A DNA stretch of 64,000 nucleotides, taken from Vicingus serpentipes (GTDB lineage: Bacteria > Bacteroidota > Bacteroidia > Flavobacteriales_E > Vicingaceae). Positions 9,942 through 18,196 of the stretch are shown one piece after another. A model generated the notes under the pieces. It was not told the DNA's origin. It worked only from the letters and a program-made list of their open reading frames with translations, and did not search any database. Position 1 is the first letter of the stretch. The number at the start of each line of letters is the position of its first letter. The stretch lies in assembly GCF_007993035.1 (NCBI RefSeq), contig NZ_VOOS01000001.1, forward strand, positions 620,001 through 684,000, read 5' to 3'. The translations under genes and the position numbers were made by a program.

Positions 9942-9955
9942 TTGATTTATATCAA
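9942..9955. promoter_or_regulatory. Fnr-type operator TTGATTTATATCAA
   Basis: Perfect match to the Fnr consensus TTGAT-N4-ATCAA. Its centre (9948.5) is 36.5 bases upstream of the last G of the -7 element at 9978-9985, so it would sit near -41.5, the class II activator position. There is no -33 element in this promoter, in keeping with activator dependence. The following T-run (9956-9962) means the same sequence could also fold as a weak 5-bp terminator hairpin for the regulator gene. Confidence 0.6.
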
Positions 9956-9977
9956 TTTTTTTCTGTTTACCTCCTTC

Positions 9978-9985
9978 TACTTTTG
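9978..9985 (+). promoter_or_regulatory. -7 element of the lipoprotein gene
   Basis: TACTTTTG is an exact TAnnTTTG match, 38 bases before the ATG at 10023. No TTG lies at the usual -33 distance. The Fnr-type box at 9942-9955 takes that place. Confidence 0.5.
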
Positions 9986-10022
9986 TTCATGATAATTATT
10001 TATGAATTAAAAAATATGAACA

Positions 10023-10607
10023 ATGAAATCTATTCTTAAAAATTTAATTTATCCTTATGGAATTACGTTAAGTCTTCTTTTTGGCATTTCATTTAATGCT
10101 TGCACTCAAAAAATGAGCGAATCTGTTAATAATGACAAAGCAGCGTTAAATGGTAGTTTTGAAGTAGTAAAAAACAACCTTCCTGTTAACTGGTTGGTTT
10201 ATACTCCAGAAACTGTTAAAAAGGGAAATTTTGACCTTGTTATTGATAGTGATGCTATAGATGGTAAACAATCATTAAAATTCATCATTCGAAGTTGCTC
10301 TGAAAAAGGTGGGTGGTTATCTCCAGGAATATCTCAAGAAATTAAAGTGGAGCCAAACAAAACCTATCATATTAAATGCTGGATAAAAAATAATAATTCT
10401 AAATTCAGAATAAAAGTAGATGCTATAGATGCTTTTACCAAAGATGTTGGACCAACAATTGAATCTTCTGAGACAACTAATAAATGGACATTGCATGAAT
10501 TAACCTACACTATTCCTGAAAAGATGGATAAATTAAGATTAGAAATAAATGCTTTACAACCTGGTACTCTTTGGATTGATCATATTACCATTGAAAAAGA
10601 TCAGTAG
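10023..10607 (+). CDS. Lipoprotein with a carbohydrate-binding-like jelly-roll domain
   Basis: 194-residue lipoprotein. The signal peptide ends in a lipobox-like LLFGISFNAC, with the lipidated Cys at about residue 28. The mature part (NGSFEVVKNNLPVNW ... GTLWIDHITIEKDQ) has the opening N-G-S-F-E and closing L-W-I-D-H-I-T-I of CBM4/9-like jelly rolls, which often bind glycans or serve as adhesion modules. No enzyme domain is present. It is the likely target of the neighbouring Crp/Fnr regulator through the box at 9942-9955. The ligand is unknown. Confidence 0.75.
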   Translation: MKSILKNLIYPYGITLSLLFGISFNACTQKMSESVNNDKAALNGSFEVVKNNLPVNWLVYTPETVKKGNFDLVIDSDAIDGKQSLKFIIRSCSEKGGWLSPGISQEIKVEPNKTYHIKCWIKNNNSKFRIKVDAIDAFTKDVGPTIESSETTNKWTLHELTYTIPEKMDKLRLEINALQPGTLWIDHITIEKDQ

Positions 10608-10664
10608 GAAGCAACATTTCATTTTAAATGAATAATTTTCAGAAAATTGATTTTTATAGAAAAT

Positions 10665-11135
10665 ATGAAAGCTGCCACCGTTTCAGAAATCAAAAAAGAA
10701 TTAAAACACCGTTCACCTGACGAGTTGCTAGAAATTTGTTTACGCCTCTCAAAATTTAAAAAAGAAAACAAAGAACTACTCACTTACCTTTTATATGAAG
10801 TTGATAACGAGGAAGCTTACATTCAAAGTGTGAAAAATGAAATTGATCAACAGTTTTCAGAAATCAATAAAAGCAGTTTCTATTTTATAAAAAAAAGCGT
10901 TCGAAAAATTTTACGAAACATTAAAAAGCATTGTCGATATTCTGGTAAAAAAGAAACTGAAGTTGAGCTACTGATATACTTTTGTAATGTGCTTAAAAAT
11001 ATGAGTCCTTCAATAAAAAGAGATCAAACTCTTTATAATATTTACCTTCGCCAAATTGAAATTATCAAAAAAATTATATCAACTCTTCACGAAGATTTAC
11101 AATATGACTACAATTTAGAATTGGAAAACTTCTAA
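10665..11135 (+). CDS. Conserved hypothetical helical protein (DUF6155-like)
   Basis: 156-residue, charged, mostly alpha-helical cytoplasmic protein without signal peptide or membrane segment. The N-terminal half (SEIKKELKHRSPDELLEICL followed by a KFKKENKELL helix) resembles what I recall of the DUF6155 family; this assignment is from memory and unchecked. I chose the ATG at 10665; an in-frame TTG at 10647 would add six residues and is less likely. Its stop interlocks with that of the convergent oxygenase gene (CTAA at 11132-11135). Function unknown. Confidence 0.7.
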   Translation: MKAATVSEIKKELKHRSPDELLEICLRLSKFKKENKELLTYLLYEVDNEEAYIQSVKNEIDQQFSEINKSSFYFIKKSVRKILRNIKKHCRYSGKKETEVELLIYFCNVLKNMSPSIKRDQTLYNIYLRQIEIIKKIISTLHEDLQYDYNLELENF

Positions 11136-11761
11136 CCCAAAAAAGTCAATTCTGTAGGTATATCTAACAACCAACCTGTAATACTTCTTCGTTCTGAATT
11201 ACATTCTTTAACTTCATGTAAAGTTTCACTTAAAAATACAGCTAAACGATTTTCTTTAGGCGCAAGTGTTTCAATCGGTTGTTTTTCTTCATTATATAAA
11301 ACCAATTCGCCACCATCGCCATCATGCCAGTTTTCATTTAAATAAAATACAAATGAAACGATACGATGCGGATTGGTTTTAAATCGATCTCGATGCATTT
11401 TATATCCTTTACCTTTAGGATAGTATGCATAATGAGTTTCATAATCCTTAATTCCTAAAAAACAAGTGCGATTTAAATTCTGTACCAACTCATTAACATA
11501 TTCATACAATTTATATACTGGAGCAGATTGATCTTTGGTATCTATCCAACGAATAAAATCTCCTCTAACCGTATTATCTATTGTAAAATGAATTTGTTTT
11601 CCTATCCCTGCTTTTAAGAATTCATCTTCTTGTTGGAGTTCTTCAAATCTTTCTTTAATTAACTGTAATTCAGATTCTGGTAGTAAATTATCTACAACAG
11701 CATATCCTTTTTCAATAATACCAGCCGAAATAGTTTCAGCCACAAAAGGATGATTGTACAT
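11132..11761 (-). CDS. 2-oxoglutarate/Fe(II)-dependent oxygenase
   Basis: 209-residue protein with the double-stranded beta-helix of 2OG-Fe(II) oxygenases. Iron ligands are visible as H123-x-D125 (KMHRDRF) and H182 (ETLHEVKE), and the 2-oxoglutarate-binding Arg as R192 in ERRSITGWL. The layout resembles prolyl-4-hydroxylase/SM-20-type enzymes. Hydroxylation of a protein or small molecule is expected; the substrate is unknown. It is transcribed alone from a candidate promoter at 11782-11814 lying partly inside the end of the GH18 gene. Confidence 0.88.
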   Translation of the reverse strand: MYNHPFVAETISAGIIEKGYAVVDNLLPESELQLIKERFEELQQEDEFLKAGIGKQIHFTIDNTVRGDFIRWIDTKDQSAPVYKLYEYVNELVQNLNRTCFLGIKDYETHYAYYPKGKGYKMHRDRFKTNPHRIVSFVFYLNENWHDGDGGELVLYNEEKQPIETLAPKENRLAVFLSETLHEVKECNSERRSITGWLLDIPTELTFLG

Positions 11762-11781
11762 AAGTCGTATTTTAAGTGCGA

Positions 11782-11814
11782 CAAATGTAACTCAAAATGC
11801 TATTGCTTTATCAA
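11782..11814 (-). promoter_or_regulatory. Candidate promoter of the 2OG oxygenase gene
   Basis: On the minus strand TACATTTG (11782-11789) matches the -7 consensus, and TTG (11812-11814) lies 22 bases upstream as a -33 element. The -33 element falls inside the last codons of the neighbouring GH18 gene. Leader length to the ATG would be about 15 bases. Confidence 0.5.
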
Positions 11815-14427
11815 CTTAATGGTTTTTAATTCATTATTTGATTTCACTTTCAAAAAGTAAATTCCAGGAACTAAATCAGAGACATTTATTGTTTGCTTTT
11901 TAGCAACTATTTTTTGAGTGATTAACGTTTTCCCACCAATGTTTGAAATGCGAATATCTCTATTTTGATTATCATTAAAGCTAACTGTAATGTTATGATT
12001 CGTTGGATTTGGATAAACTTCAAAATCAATATTATTAAGTTCTTCTAATGAAGTAGTTAAGTCTACATTCACAAATTCTGTTGCTAAAACTGACACATTG
12101 TAAGCATTATCTATTACAATAGAATTAATTCTGCCTGCTGGTGTTCCTGAATAACGAATATCATCACTTGGATTTGAACCAACATTAATTAATTCAGTTG
12201 CCGTTCTGTTTTTGTAAACTCGTAAATTTTCAACATCATAAATACAATTTCCACTTCTCAATGAAATATGATTTCCTATGGTTAATGGACTTACATCTAT
12301 CCATGATGAAACAAAATCATCATCCATCCAAACTTCAGTTTCTCCTGTTATTTTATCGTAAACAATTTTTATATCATACCATTGATTTGCATTGTAAGTT
12401 ATAGAAACATCTTTTTCTAAACTAAAAGTATCATTTACTACTTTGTAAAATTGCAATTTAGCATCATCTTGTCTAAACCAAATAAAGTAAGAATTTCCTC
12501 TATTCGGTTGGCTAGCATCGTCACACATATAATGAAACCCAGCTCTTTTATTAGCACCCGAACCACTAATTTGCATTTGATAGTTATACAAGTATTTATT
12601 GTATCCATTTTGATTACATGAAGCATAAATATTTGTATTAGAATTTGATTCATCTGTTTGTGAAATGTAAACTCCTGAATTATTCCAAACTCCTGAAGAA
12701 TCTATCCAATTAGAATGTATTGTACCGTTATTGAATTCATCATTGAAAAATCCATTTTGATCGTTGCTAAACCATTCCGTTCCATTGTGATCAGCTACTT
12801 GATAAAATTGGTGCTTCACCCCACTTCCTCCTAAATTATCGGCATCCGTAAATGTGCTACTAAAATTACTTACTGCAGGATTTGGTGCTAATGAAATTTG
12901 AGTGGTTGGCTTTATTGTATCGATTATACAGGTATAATTTGCTGTAAATCCAGATTTTGTTGTTAAATTATCTGATGTAAACTTAAAAGTAATTGCGCCT
13001 GTTGTTGAGTTAAAATCAGGAGGCAAAGTAGTCCCTGTAAAAGGACTTCCTGATATTTGTGGAGCTAAATCAGTGTTTCCATCATAAATATATAGGTAAT
13101 CAAAATCCGTTTCAACATCAAAACTTGTAAATGATAATGCTATTGATGTTGCACCTTTAGGTTGAATTGTCCATGTATAATTTTCATTATCGTAATAATT
13201 TTTTGTTGGCCCACCAAAATCGTGAATTTCACCACTACAAGGATTTGAAAAACAATCTGTCATGTTATTTTCAATTGCGTCCCACAATTCCGTATAACCA
13301 TCATCATAACCTAATGCCCAAATCCCCATACCTCCTATTCCTGAGGTATTGATATGCTCTAATCGTTTTATTATGCTGTTTTCCAATGAAATGAAACATT
13401 GTTTTTGAGTTCCATTATTAAATACATATATGTCAGAATAACTATCAGTATCATAAGCATAATTAGTTAGAGAATAATTTCCTGAGATATTATCTTTTAC
13501 ATCGTTATATATTTTTGCATTTCCGCTAGCTGTAGTTGAAGAAGGAACCGTTACAGAGGATGTGCTCCATTCCCTTCCATAATAAGGTAATCCCAAAATC
13601 AATTTATCTTTAGGACATCCTTTATTTAAATAATAAGTAATTGATTTAGAAAGACTAAAATTATAAGAAACATCGAAGTGATAAAGAGGATCATTTGGCC
13701 CTGTACTTGAAGATCCAGACCAATAATAATCATATCCCATAATTATAAATTGATCTACAACTGAAGCCATACTCGAAAAATCAAATACATTATTCCAATC
13801 TACTGCATATAAGACGGTGCTTACTTCCGAATTTGGAATAGCAGCATGCATTTGATTTGCTAAGCTTATCATAAAATTGGTAAAATCGTTTTTGTTAGCT
13901 GAAGGCAATCCTTCAATATCAATATTAACTCCATGAGCCCCTCTGGATTGAATTAAGTTAATAAGGTTTGTGATTAATGTTTGCTGTGCTGTTGGACTGC
14001 TAAAAAAAGTAGCGTGGTTTGAAAATAAAGTAACTGTTAAAGTAACTTTTGTGTTACCTGAAGCTAAGGCTGCATCAACTGCCGCACTAGTTGCCCATCC
14101 ATGGGTTGAGTTTGCGTTGCCAGTTGCAGCATCAACTTCATAACTGAAAAATGAAAAATGACTTAATAAATTCCAATTGTAATTTAAATAAGCACTTCCA
14201 ACCCAGTATGGATGCCAACCATAAACAGTTTTATTTAAGGCACATCCTGCTTTATTTGAAGAATTTGGATAATTAACTGCTATTGTATTCTTCTCATAAA
14301 AACTTGCCTCTGCATTACCTAAACTATTGTAATAATCTAACTGCTGATGATGAACTGAAGTATACTGAGCATTTAAATTTAACACTACAAAACTTACCAA
14401 AATGACAAATAAAATATTTTTAATCAT
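11800..14427 (-). CDS. Secreted GH18 glycosidase with CUB and T9SS sorting domains
   Basis: 875-residue secreted enzyme. Order: signal peptide (cleaved near NLNAQ, residue 21), GH18 TIM barrel (about 65-390), CUB domain (about 398-500), a linker, a jelly-roll/LamG-like module (about 555-720) and a T9SS type A sorting domain (VYPNPTNHNITVSF to KLIKQ). The active-site strand reads HGVNIDIEGL with D170 and E172; the first two acids of the chitinase D-x-x-D-x-D-x-E motif are His and Asn. The N-I-D-x-E form is common in spore-cortex GH18 enzymes, so peptidoglycan N-acetylglucosaminidase activity is at least as likely as chitinase. The upstream amidase gene ends 3 bases before the start, so the two form an operon. 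Confidence 0.9.
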   Translation of the reverse strand: MIKNILFVILVSFVVLNLNAQYTSVHHQQLDYYNSLGNAEASFYEKNTIAVNYPNSSNKAGCALNKTVYGWHPYWVGSAYLNYNWNLLSHFSFFSYEVDAATGNANSTHGWATSAAVDAALASGNTKVTLTVTLFSNHATFFSSPTAQQTLITNLINLIQSRGAHGVNIDIEGLPSANKNDFTNFMISLANQMHAAIPNSEVSTVLYAVDWNNVFDFSSMASVVDQFIIMGYDYYWSGSSSTGPNDPLYHFDVSYNFSLSKSITYYLNKGCPKDKLILGLPYYGREWSTSSVTVPSSTTASGNAKIYNDVKDNISGNYSLTNYAYDTDSYSDIYVFNNGTQKQCFISLENSIIKRLEHINTSGIGGMGIWALGYDDGYTELWDAIENNMTDCFSNPCSGEIHDFGGPTKNYYDNENYTWTIQPKGATSIALSFTSFDVETDFDYLYIYDGNTDLAPQISGSPFTGTTLPPDFNSTTGAITFKFTSDNLTTKSGFTANYTCIIDTIKPTTQISLAPNPAVSNFSSTFTDADNLGGSGVKHQFYQVADHNGTEWFSNDQNGFFNDEFNNGTIHSNWIDSSGVWNNSGVYISQTDESNSNTNIYASCNQNGYNKYLYNYQMQISGSGANKRAGFHYMCDDASQPNRGNSYFIWFRQDDAKLQFYKVVNDTFSLEKDVSITYNANQWYDIKIVYDKITGETEVWMDDDFVSSWIDVSPLTIGNHISLRSGNCIYDVENLRVYKNRTATELINVGSNPSDDIRYSGTPAGRINSIVIDNAYNVSVLATEFVNVDLTTSLEELNNIDFEVYPNPTNHNITVSFNDNQNRDIRISNIGGKTLITQKIVAKKQTINVSDLVPGIYFLKVKSNNELKTIKLIKQ

Positions 14428-14430
14428 GTT

Positions 14431-17103
14431 TTAGTTTTTAATCAATGAGATTGTTTCATTGTTTAATTGAATAAGATAACTTCCTGAACTTAATTGGTAA
14501 GGTGCTAAATCAATCCTAATTTTTCCTCCAAAAGATTGAAATAATTTATCAAAAATTAATTTTCCTGTTAAATCAGTAAGTTTTATTTCTGTAGCCCCAT
14601 TTTCATAAGTCTCTATTATCAATTCATTTAAAAACGGATTAGGGTAAACTAAAAAGTTATATGCTACAATATCATTTATAGCTGTTGTTAAGTCAACATT
14701 TACTAGTTCTTCCGAAATGAATGAAACATTTTTAGCGTTATCAATTACTATTGACTTTATTTTTCCTGCAGGAGCGCCTTCAAATCTTATATCATCATTT
14801 ACTCCATTTCCAACAGTCACTAATTCAGAAACACTTCTATTATGGTAAACCTTAAAATTATTTACTGCATAAATAGCATCTCCACTTCTAAAAGAAACAT
14901 AATTACCATTTGTTAAATGTGGTGAATCATCTTGCCATGAAGCTTTAAAAACATCGTTAACATACACATCTATATCACCAGTTTGTTTATTAAAAGTTAC
15001 TTTAAAATCATAAAAAGTTGCTGCATTAAAATCATAAGAAACATCTTGTTTTAACTGAAATGTATCGTTAACCACTTTATAAATTTGAATTTTATCATTA
15101 TCTAATCTAAACCAAGCGAAATATGAGTTACCTCTATTTGCTAACGAAGCACTATCACAATAAAAATGAAACCCTGCTCTTCGATTAGCTCCAGTTCCAT
15201 CCATGCTTCCTTCCCAATGATATAGGTACTTGTCGTGATTGTTTTGATTTACTGCTGCAAAAATATTTGTGTTTGCATTCGTATCTTCTGATTGAACTAA
15301 ATATGATCCTGTAATATTCCAAATTCCAGATACTGAAGTCCAATCTGGATGTATTGAAGTATCGAAATTATCACTAAAAAACCCATTACTTTCATTGGCT
15401 CTCCATTCAATGCCATCATAATCTATTACTTGATAAAATTGATGTAAAACACCACTGCCGCCAATATTATCTGCATCAGTAAAATTAACCGTAAAATCAG
15501 TTAATGCTGGATTAGGTGATAATGAAATTAAAGTCGTAGGTCTTATTGTATCGGGTACAGTTGAAGACCAGGAAATTTCAAAACCAGGGTTTGTTGTTGC
15601 ACAGTCTGATCTAAACTCTAACAAAACATTACCGCTATTAACAGTAATGGTTGGAGGAATAGTTGTTCCTGTATAGAAACCTACTCTATCATCAAAAGGA
15701 GTTGTACCATCATAGATATACAAATAATCCCAAGTAGATTCTACATCAAAAGATGTTATATTTAAAGTAATAGAAGTAGCTCCTGTTGGTTGAATTAAAT
15801 AAAGCATACGCTCATCATCAGAATAATTTCCAGCTCCACCATCATCTGTAATTGTTCCTGTCAAGTTATTATTAGTAATTATTGTTGTTGTAGGTTCATT
15901 TATTAATTTATAATAATAATCCCAATCCCAATTTGCCCCAGGATCAGTATGAGTTTGGTTAGGATAATGTTGATGTCCTTTAATTTTAACACAAGAACCA
16001 GGAATAGTTGAAACATTATAATTAGTAGTAGGTGCCCAAGGAAAATAAGCTGTACGCAAAGGACTAATTCCATAACCACTTTGGGTAATATCTCTTACAA
16101 CATCTGCTGATGATTGATACATAGCAGCAGTATACCATGTTGAATCAGAAACAAAACCTTCATGTTCCATACCAATTGTATATGGATTTTCTGAACCAAC
16201 ATGCCATGCTTTATCACTTTCTAATACAACCTGAGTTACTTGGCCATCAGACGACCTTAAAACATAATGGTAAGAAACATTAGATGAACAATTGTTTGCC
16301 CAAGATATAGCTCCAGCATAAGTGCCTTGTATTGTATGAACTGTAACTGCAGAAACAGCAACTCCTCTGGAACTAAAATTACAACTTGTTAAGTTTTCTA
16401 ATGCAGGAGGATAATCAGTAGATTTTTTAGAAAGATTAGATTGCTGATAGACTTTATTTTCCTCACCTTCGACATGAAGATTATTAATAAAAACCTTTTT
16501 AGATTTTAAAATATTAAGGTTTTCTGCCCCAAATACTTTTTCTAAATCAAAATTAGGATTCGGAAAGTTATAGGCCTCCTGCATTTTAACATCATTCATA
16601 AATGATAAAACGGAATATAAATGTGAATTTAAGGCGAAATCTTGCTTTACATTTTCATTTGGTAACTCACTTAGTTGAGTTAAAATTTGAGCAATATTTT
16701 TCTCTTGATTTTTAAACGGACTCATCAGACTTAATTGATGATTATAAGCTGCGGCAAAAGCTAAAATATTTTTTTCTGGACTAGCTATAATATCGTCAAC
16801 ACTAATTCCTGAAACCTGAGAAACATAATTTAAATTATTATGGAAATAGTTTTGTCCATTTAAGGTTAGTCCCATAACTCCATATGTTTTAGGAATTCCT
16901 AAACAACTTTCTTCTACATTTTGTAAATGTTGTAACCTTGTCATGGTAAAAGATACAGCTTCTAAAACACCCCTAGGAACTAAAGGATAAACTGTGTATG
17001 CATTATCAAACTCTGCTTGATAGTTGTTTGTAGGTAAGCCCTGCTCTTGAGCTTGACAAAAGAGGCTAGAAATAAGAAAAATTGCGACTAAAAAATATTT
17101 CAT
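14431..17103 (-). CDS. Secreted N-acetylmuramoyl-L-alanine amidase with CUB and T9SS sorting domains
   Basis: 890-residue secreted protein. Signal peptide (residues 1-19), an N-terminal helical domain (about 35-200) of uncertain kind whose KTYGVMGLTLNGQNYF segment recalls lysozyme-fold muramidases, an Amidase_2/PGRP domain (about 245-400), a CUB domain (about 412-513), a jelly-roll module and a T9SS type A domain (VYPNPFLNELIIETY). Probable zinc ligands are H256 (VTVHTIQG), H377 (KGHQHYP) and D387 (THTDPGANWDW), in the AmpD pattern. It would cleave the lactyl bond between MurNAc and the stem peptide outside the cell. The region from about 515 on is paralogous to that of the GH18 protein downstream. 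Confidence 0.88.
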   Translation of the reverse strand: MKYFLVAIFLISSLFCQAQEQGLPTNNYQAEFDNAYTVYPLVPRGVLEAVSFTMTRLQHLQNVEESCLGIPKTYGVMGLTLNGQNYFHNNLNYVSQVSGISVDDIIASPEKNILAFAAAYNHQLSLMSPFKNQEKNIAQILTQLSELPNENVKQDFALNSHLYSVLSFMNDVKMQEAYNFPNPNFDLEKVFGAENLNILKSKKVFINNLHVEGEENKVYQQSNLSKKSTDYPPALENLTSCNFSSRGVAVSAVTVHTIQGTYAGAISWANNCSSNVSYHYVLRSSDGQVTQVVLESDKAWHVGSENPYTIGMEHEGFVSDSTWYTAAMYQSSADVVRDITQSGYGISPLRTAYFPWAPTTNYNVSTIPGSCVKIKGHQHYPNQTHTDPGANWDWDYYYKLINEPTTTIITNNNLTGTITDDGGAGNYSDDERMLYLIQPTGATSITLNITSFDVESTWDYLYIYDGTTPFDDRVGFYTGTTIPPTITVNSGNVLLEFRSDCATTNPGFEISWSSTVPDTIRPTTLISLSPNPALTDFTVNFTDADNIGGSGVLHQFYQVIDYDGIEWRANESNGFFSDNFDTSIHPDWTSVSGIWNITGSYLVQSEDTNANTNIFAAVNQNNHDKYLYHWEGSMDGTGANRRAGFHFYCDSASLANRGNSYFAWFRLDNDKIQIYKVVNDTFQLKQDVSYDFNAATFYDFKVTFNKQTGDIDVYVNDVFKASWQDDSPHLTNGNYVSFRSGDAIYAVNNFKVYHNRSVSELVTVGNGVNDDIRFEGAPAGKIKSIVIDNAKNVSFISEELVNVDLTTAINDIVAYNFLVYPNPFLNELIIETYENGATEIKLTDLTGKLIFDKLFQSFGGKIRIDLAPYQLSSGSYLIQLNNETISLIKN

Positions 17104-17181
17104 ATAAGAGTGATGTTTAACTTAATAAAAGTAAACACATTTTGGTTAACGAAAAAAAATATTATTTTGATTTACAAAAGG

Positions 17182-17751
17182 TTATAAACCAATTGCAATA
17201 CCTGCTCTTATTATTGGATTAGGATAAAAAGAATCTTCAGTCTCATTAATGTCCCACAAAACTAATATCGATAAATAAGAACGACCACCAAAGTCTTGTT
17301 TTAAACCTCCGCCTAAAAGAACTGCGGTTGTAGTTATTCTTGATTCTCTATTAAAAGAATAGTAATTCATTAATGCAGTTTCGGCATGCGCTAAAACAGG
17401 TAAATTATTAAACATATATTGAGTAAAAACATTACCACCATACATGTTTGTTTTATATTCATAAATATTATTAGAATAGTAAATATAAGTTCCCCCCATT
17501 CCAACCAAAACATTATCGGTTAAATAATACCCAACTGTTGGTGCAATTTCAAAATAAGTAATATCTCCAAAAGTTGCTCCTAAACCTCCTCCCAAAGTAA
17601 CTCTTTCCCAGTCAAATTTTCCATTTGATGATTTTGAATCATTTTTTGAAGAACCTCTATCATCACCATATACATAAGCGTCATCACTAACCTGGGAAAA
17701 CACAGTTACTGATAGTGTTAAGGCGAAAACTAATGTTAAAATCCGAATCAT
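17182..17751 (-). CDS. Outer-membrane beta-barrel protein
   Basis: 189-residue exported protein: signal peptide (MIRILTLVFALTLSVTVFSQ), a short polar Asp/Ser/Lys linker (DDRGSSKNDSKSSNGK), then alternating strands with repeated glycine turns (LGGGLGATFGDITYFEI, TVGYYLTDNVLVGMGGTY), as in small porin-like barrels. No specific family is recognised. It is the last gene of the minus-strand run starting with the aldehyde dehydrogenase, 13 bases after the thioesterase, though it could have its own promoter. Confidence 0.7.
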   Translation of the reverse strand: MIRILTLVFALTLSVTVFSQVSDDAYVYGDDRGSSKNDSKSSNGKFDWERVTLGGGLGATFGDITYFEIAPTVGYYLTDNVLVGMGGTYIYYSNNIYEYKTNMYGGNVFTQYMFNNLPVLAHAETALMNYYSFNRESRITTTAVLLGGGLKQDFGGRSYLSILVLWDINETEDSFYPNPIIRAGIAIGL

Positions 17752-17764
17752 GATATCAAAAATA

Positions 17765-18196
17765 CTAATTTTTAAAAGATGAAATATCAGTTAAATTAAT
17801 TTTACTTTTTACAAACCAACCTGTTCCTGTGGCTATTAAGTTACCTTCTAAATCGTACAATTTTGCTCGAGCTTCCAATTTGTTTCCGAGGTTTTTTAGC
17901 AATTCTCCTTTCGCAATTAATTCACCTTGATTTATTGGTCGTAAAAATTTAGTCTCAAAGGAGGCTGTTAAAACAAATACATCTTTAACCACTGAGTTTG
18001 CAGCAAAAAAAGCTGCATCATCTAACATTTTAAAATAAACTGAACCATGAACAGCATTTGCAGCATGAAAAAAATCTTCTTTTACCTCAACTTCTATCTC
18101 ACACTTTCCTTCTGTAACTATTATTTGTGGTAAATAAAATTTATTAATTGGTGCCGAAAGATACATATGTGCTAACTTCTGATAATGCTCACTCAT
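17765..18196 (-). CDS. PaaI-like hotdog thioesterase
   Basis: 143-residue single hotdog-fold protein. The AANAVHGSVYFKMLDDAAFFAA segment is the HGG-x-x-x-x-L-D-type central helix of PaaI/YbgC-like acyl-CoA thioesterases, here HGS, followed by FETKFLRPINQGELIAKG and ARLYDLEGNLIATG-type strands. It likely hydrolyses an acyl- or aryl-CoA in the cytoplasm. The start overlaps the stop of the alpha/beta hydrolase by 4 bases (ATGA-type coupling), so it belongs to the aldehyde dehydrogenase operon. Confidence 0.85.
   Translation of the reverse strand: MSEHYQKLAHMYLSAPINKFYLPQIIVTEGKCEIEVEVKEDFFHAANAVHGSVYFKMLDDAAFFAANSVVKDVFVLTASFETKFLRPINQGELIAKGELLKNLGNKLEARAKLYDLEGNLIATGTGWFVKSKINLTDISSFKN

Noticed and set aside
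10616-10632. Palindrome TTCATTT-T-AAATGAA before the DUF6155-like gene
   Set aside because: Purely A+T-rich apart from one base pair and likely to occur by chance; no matching promoter element next to it.
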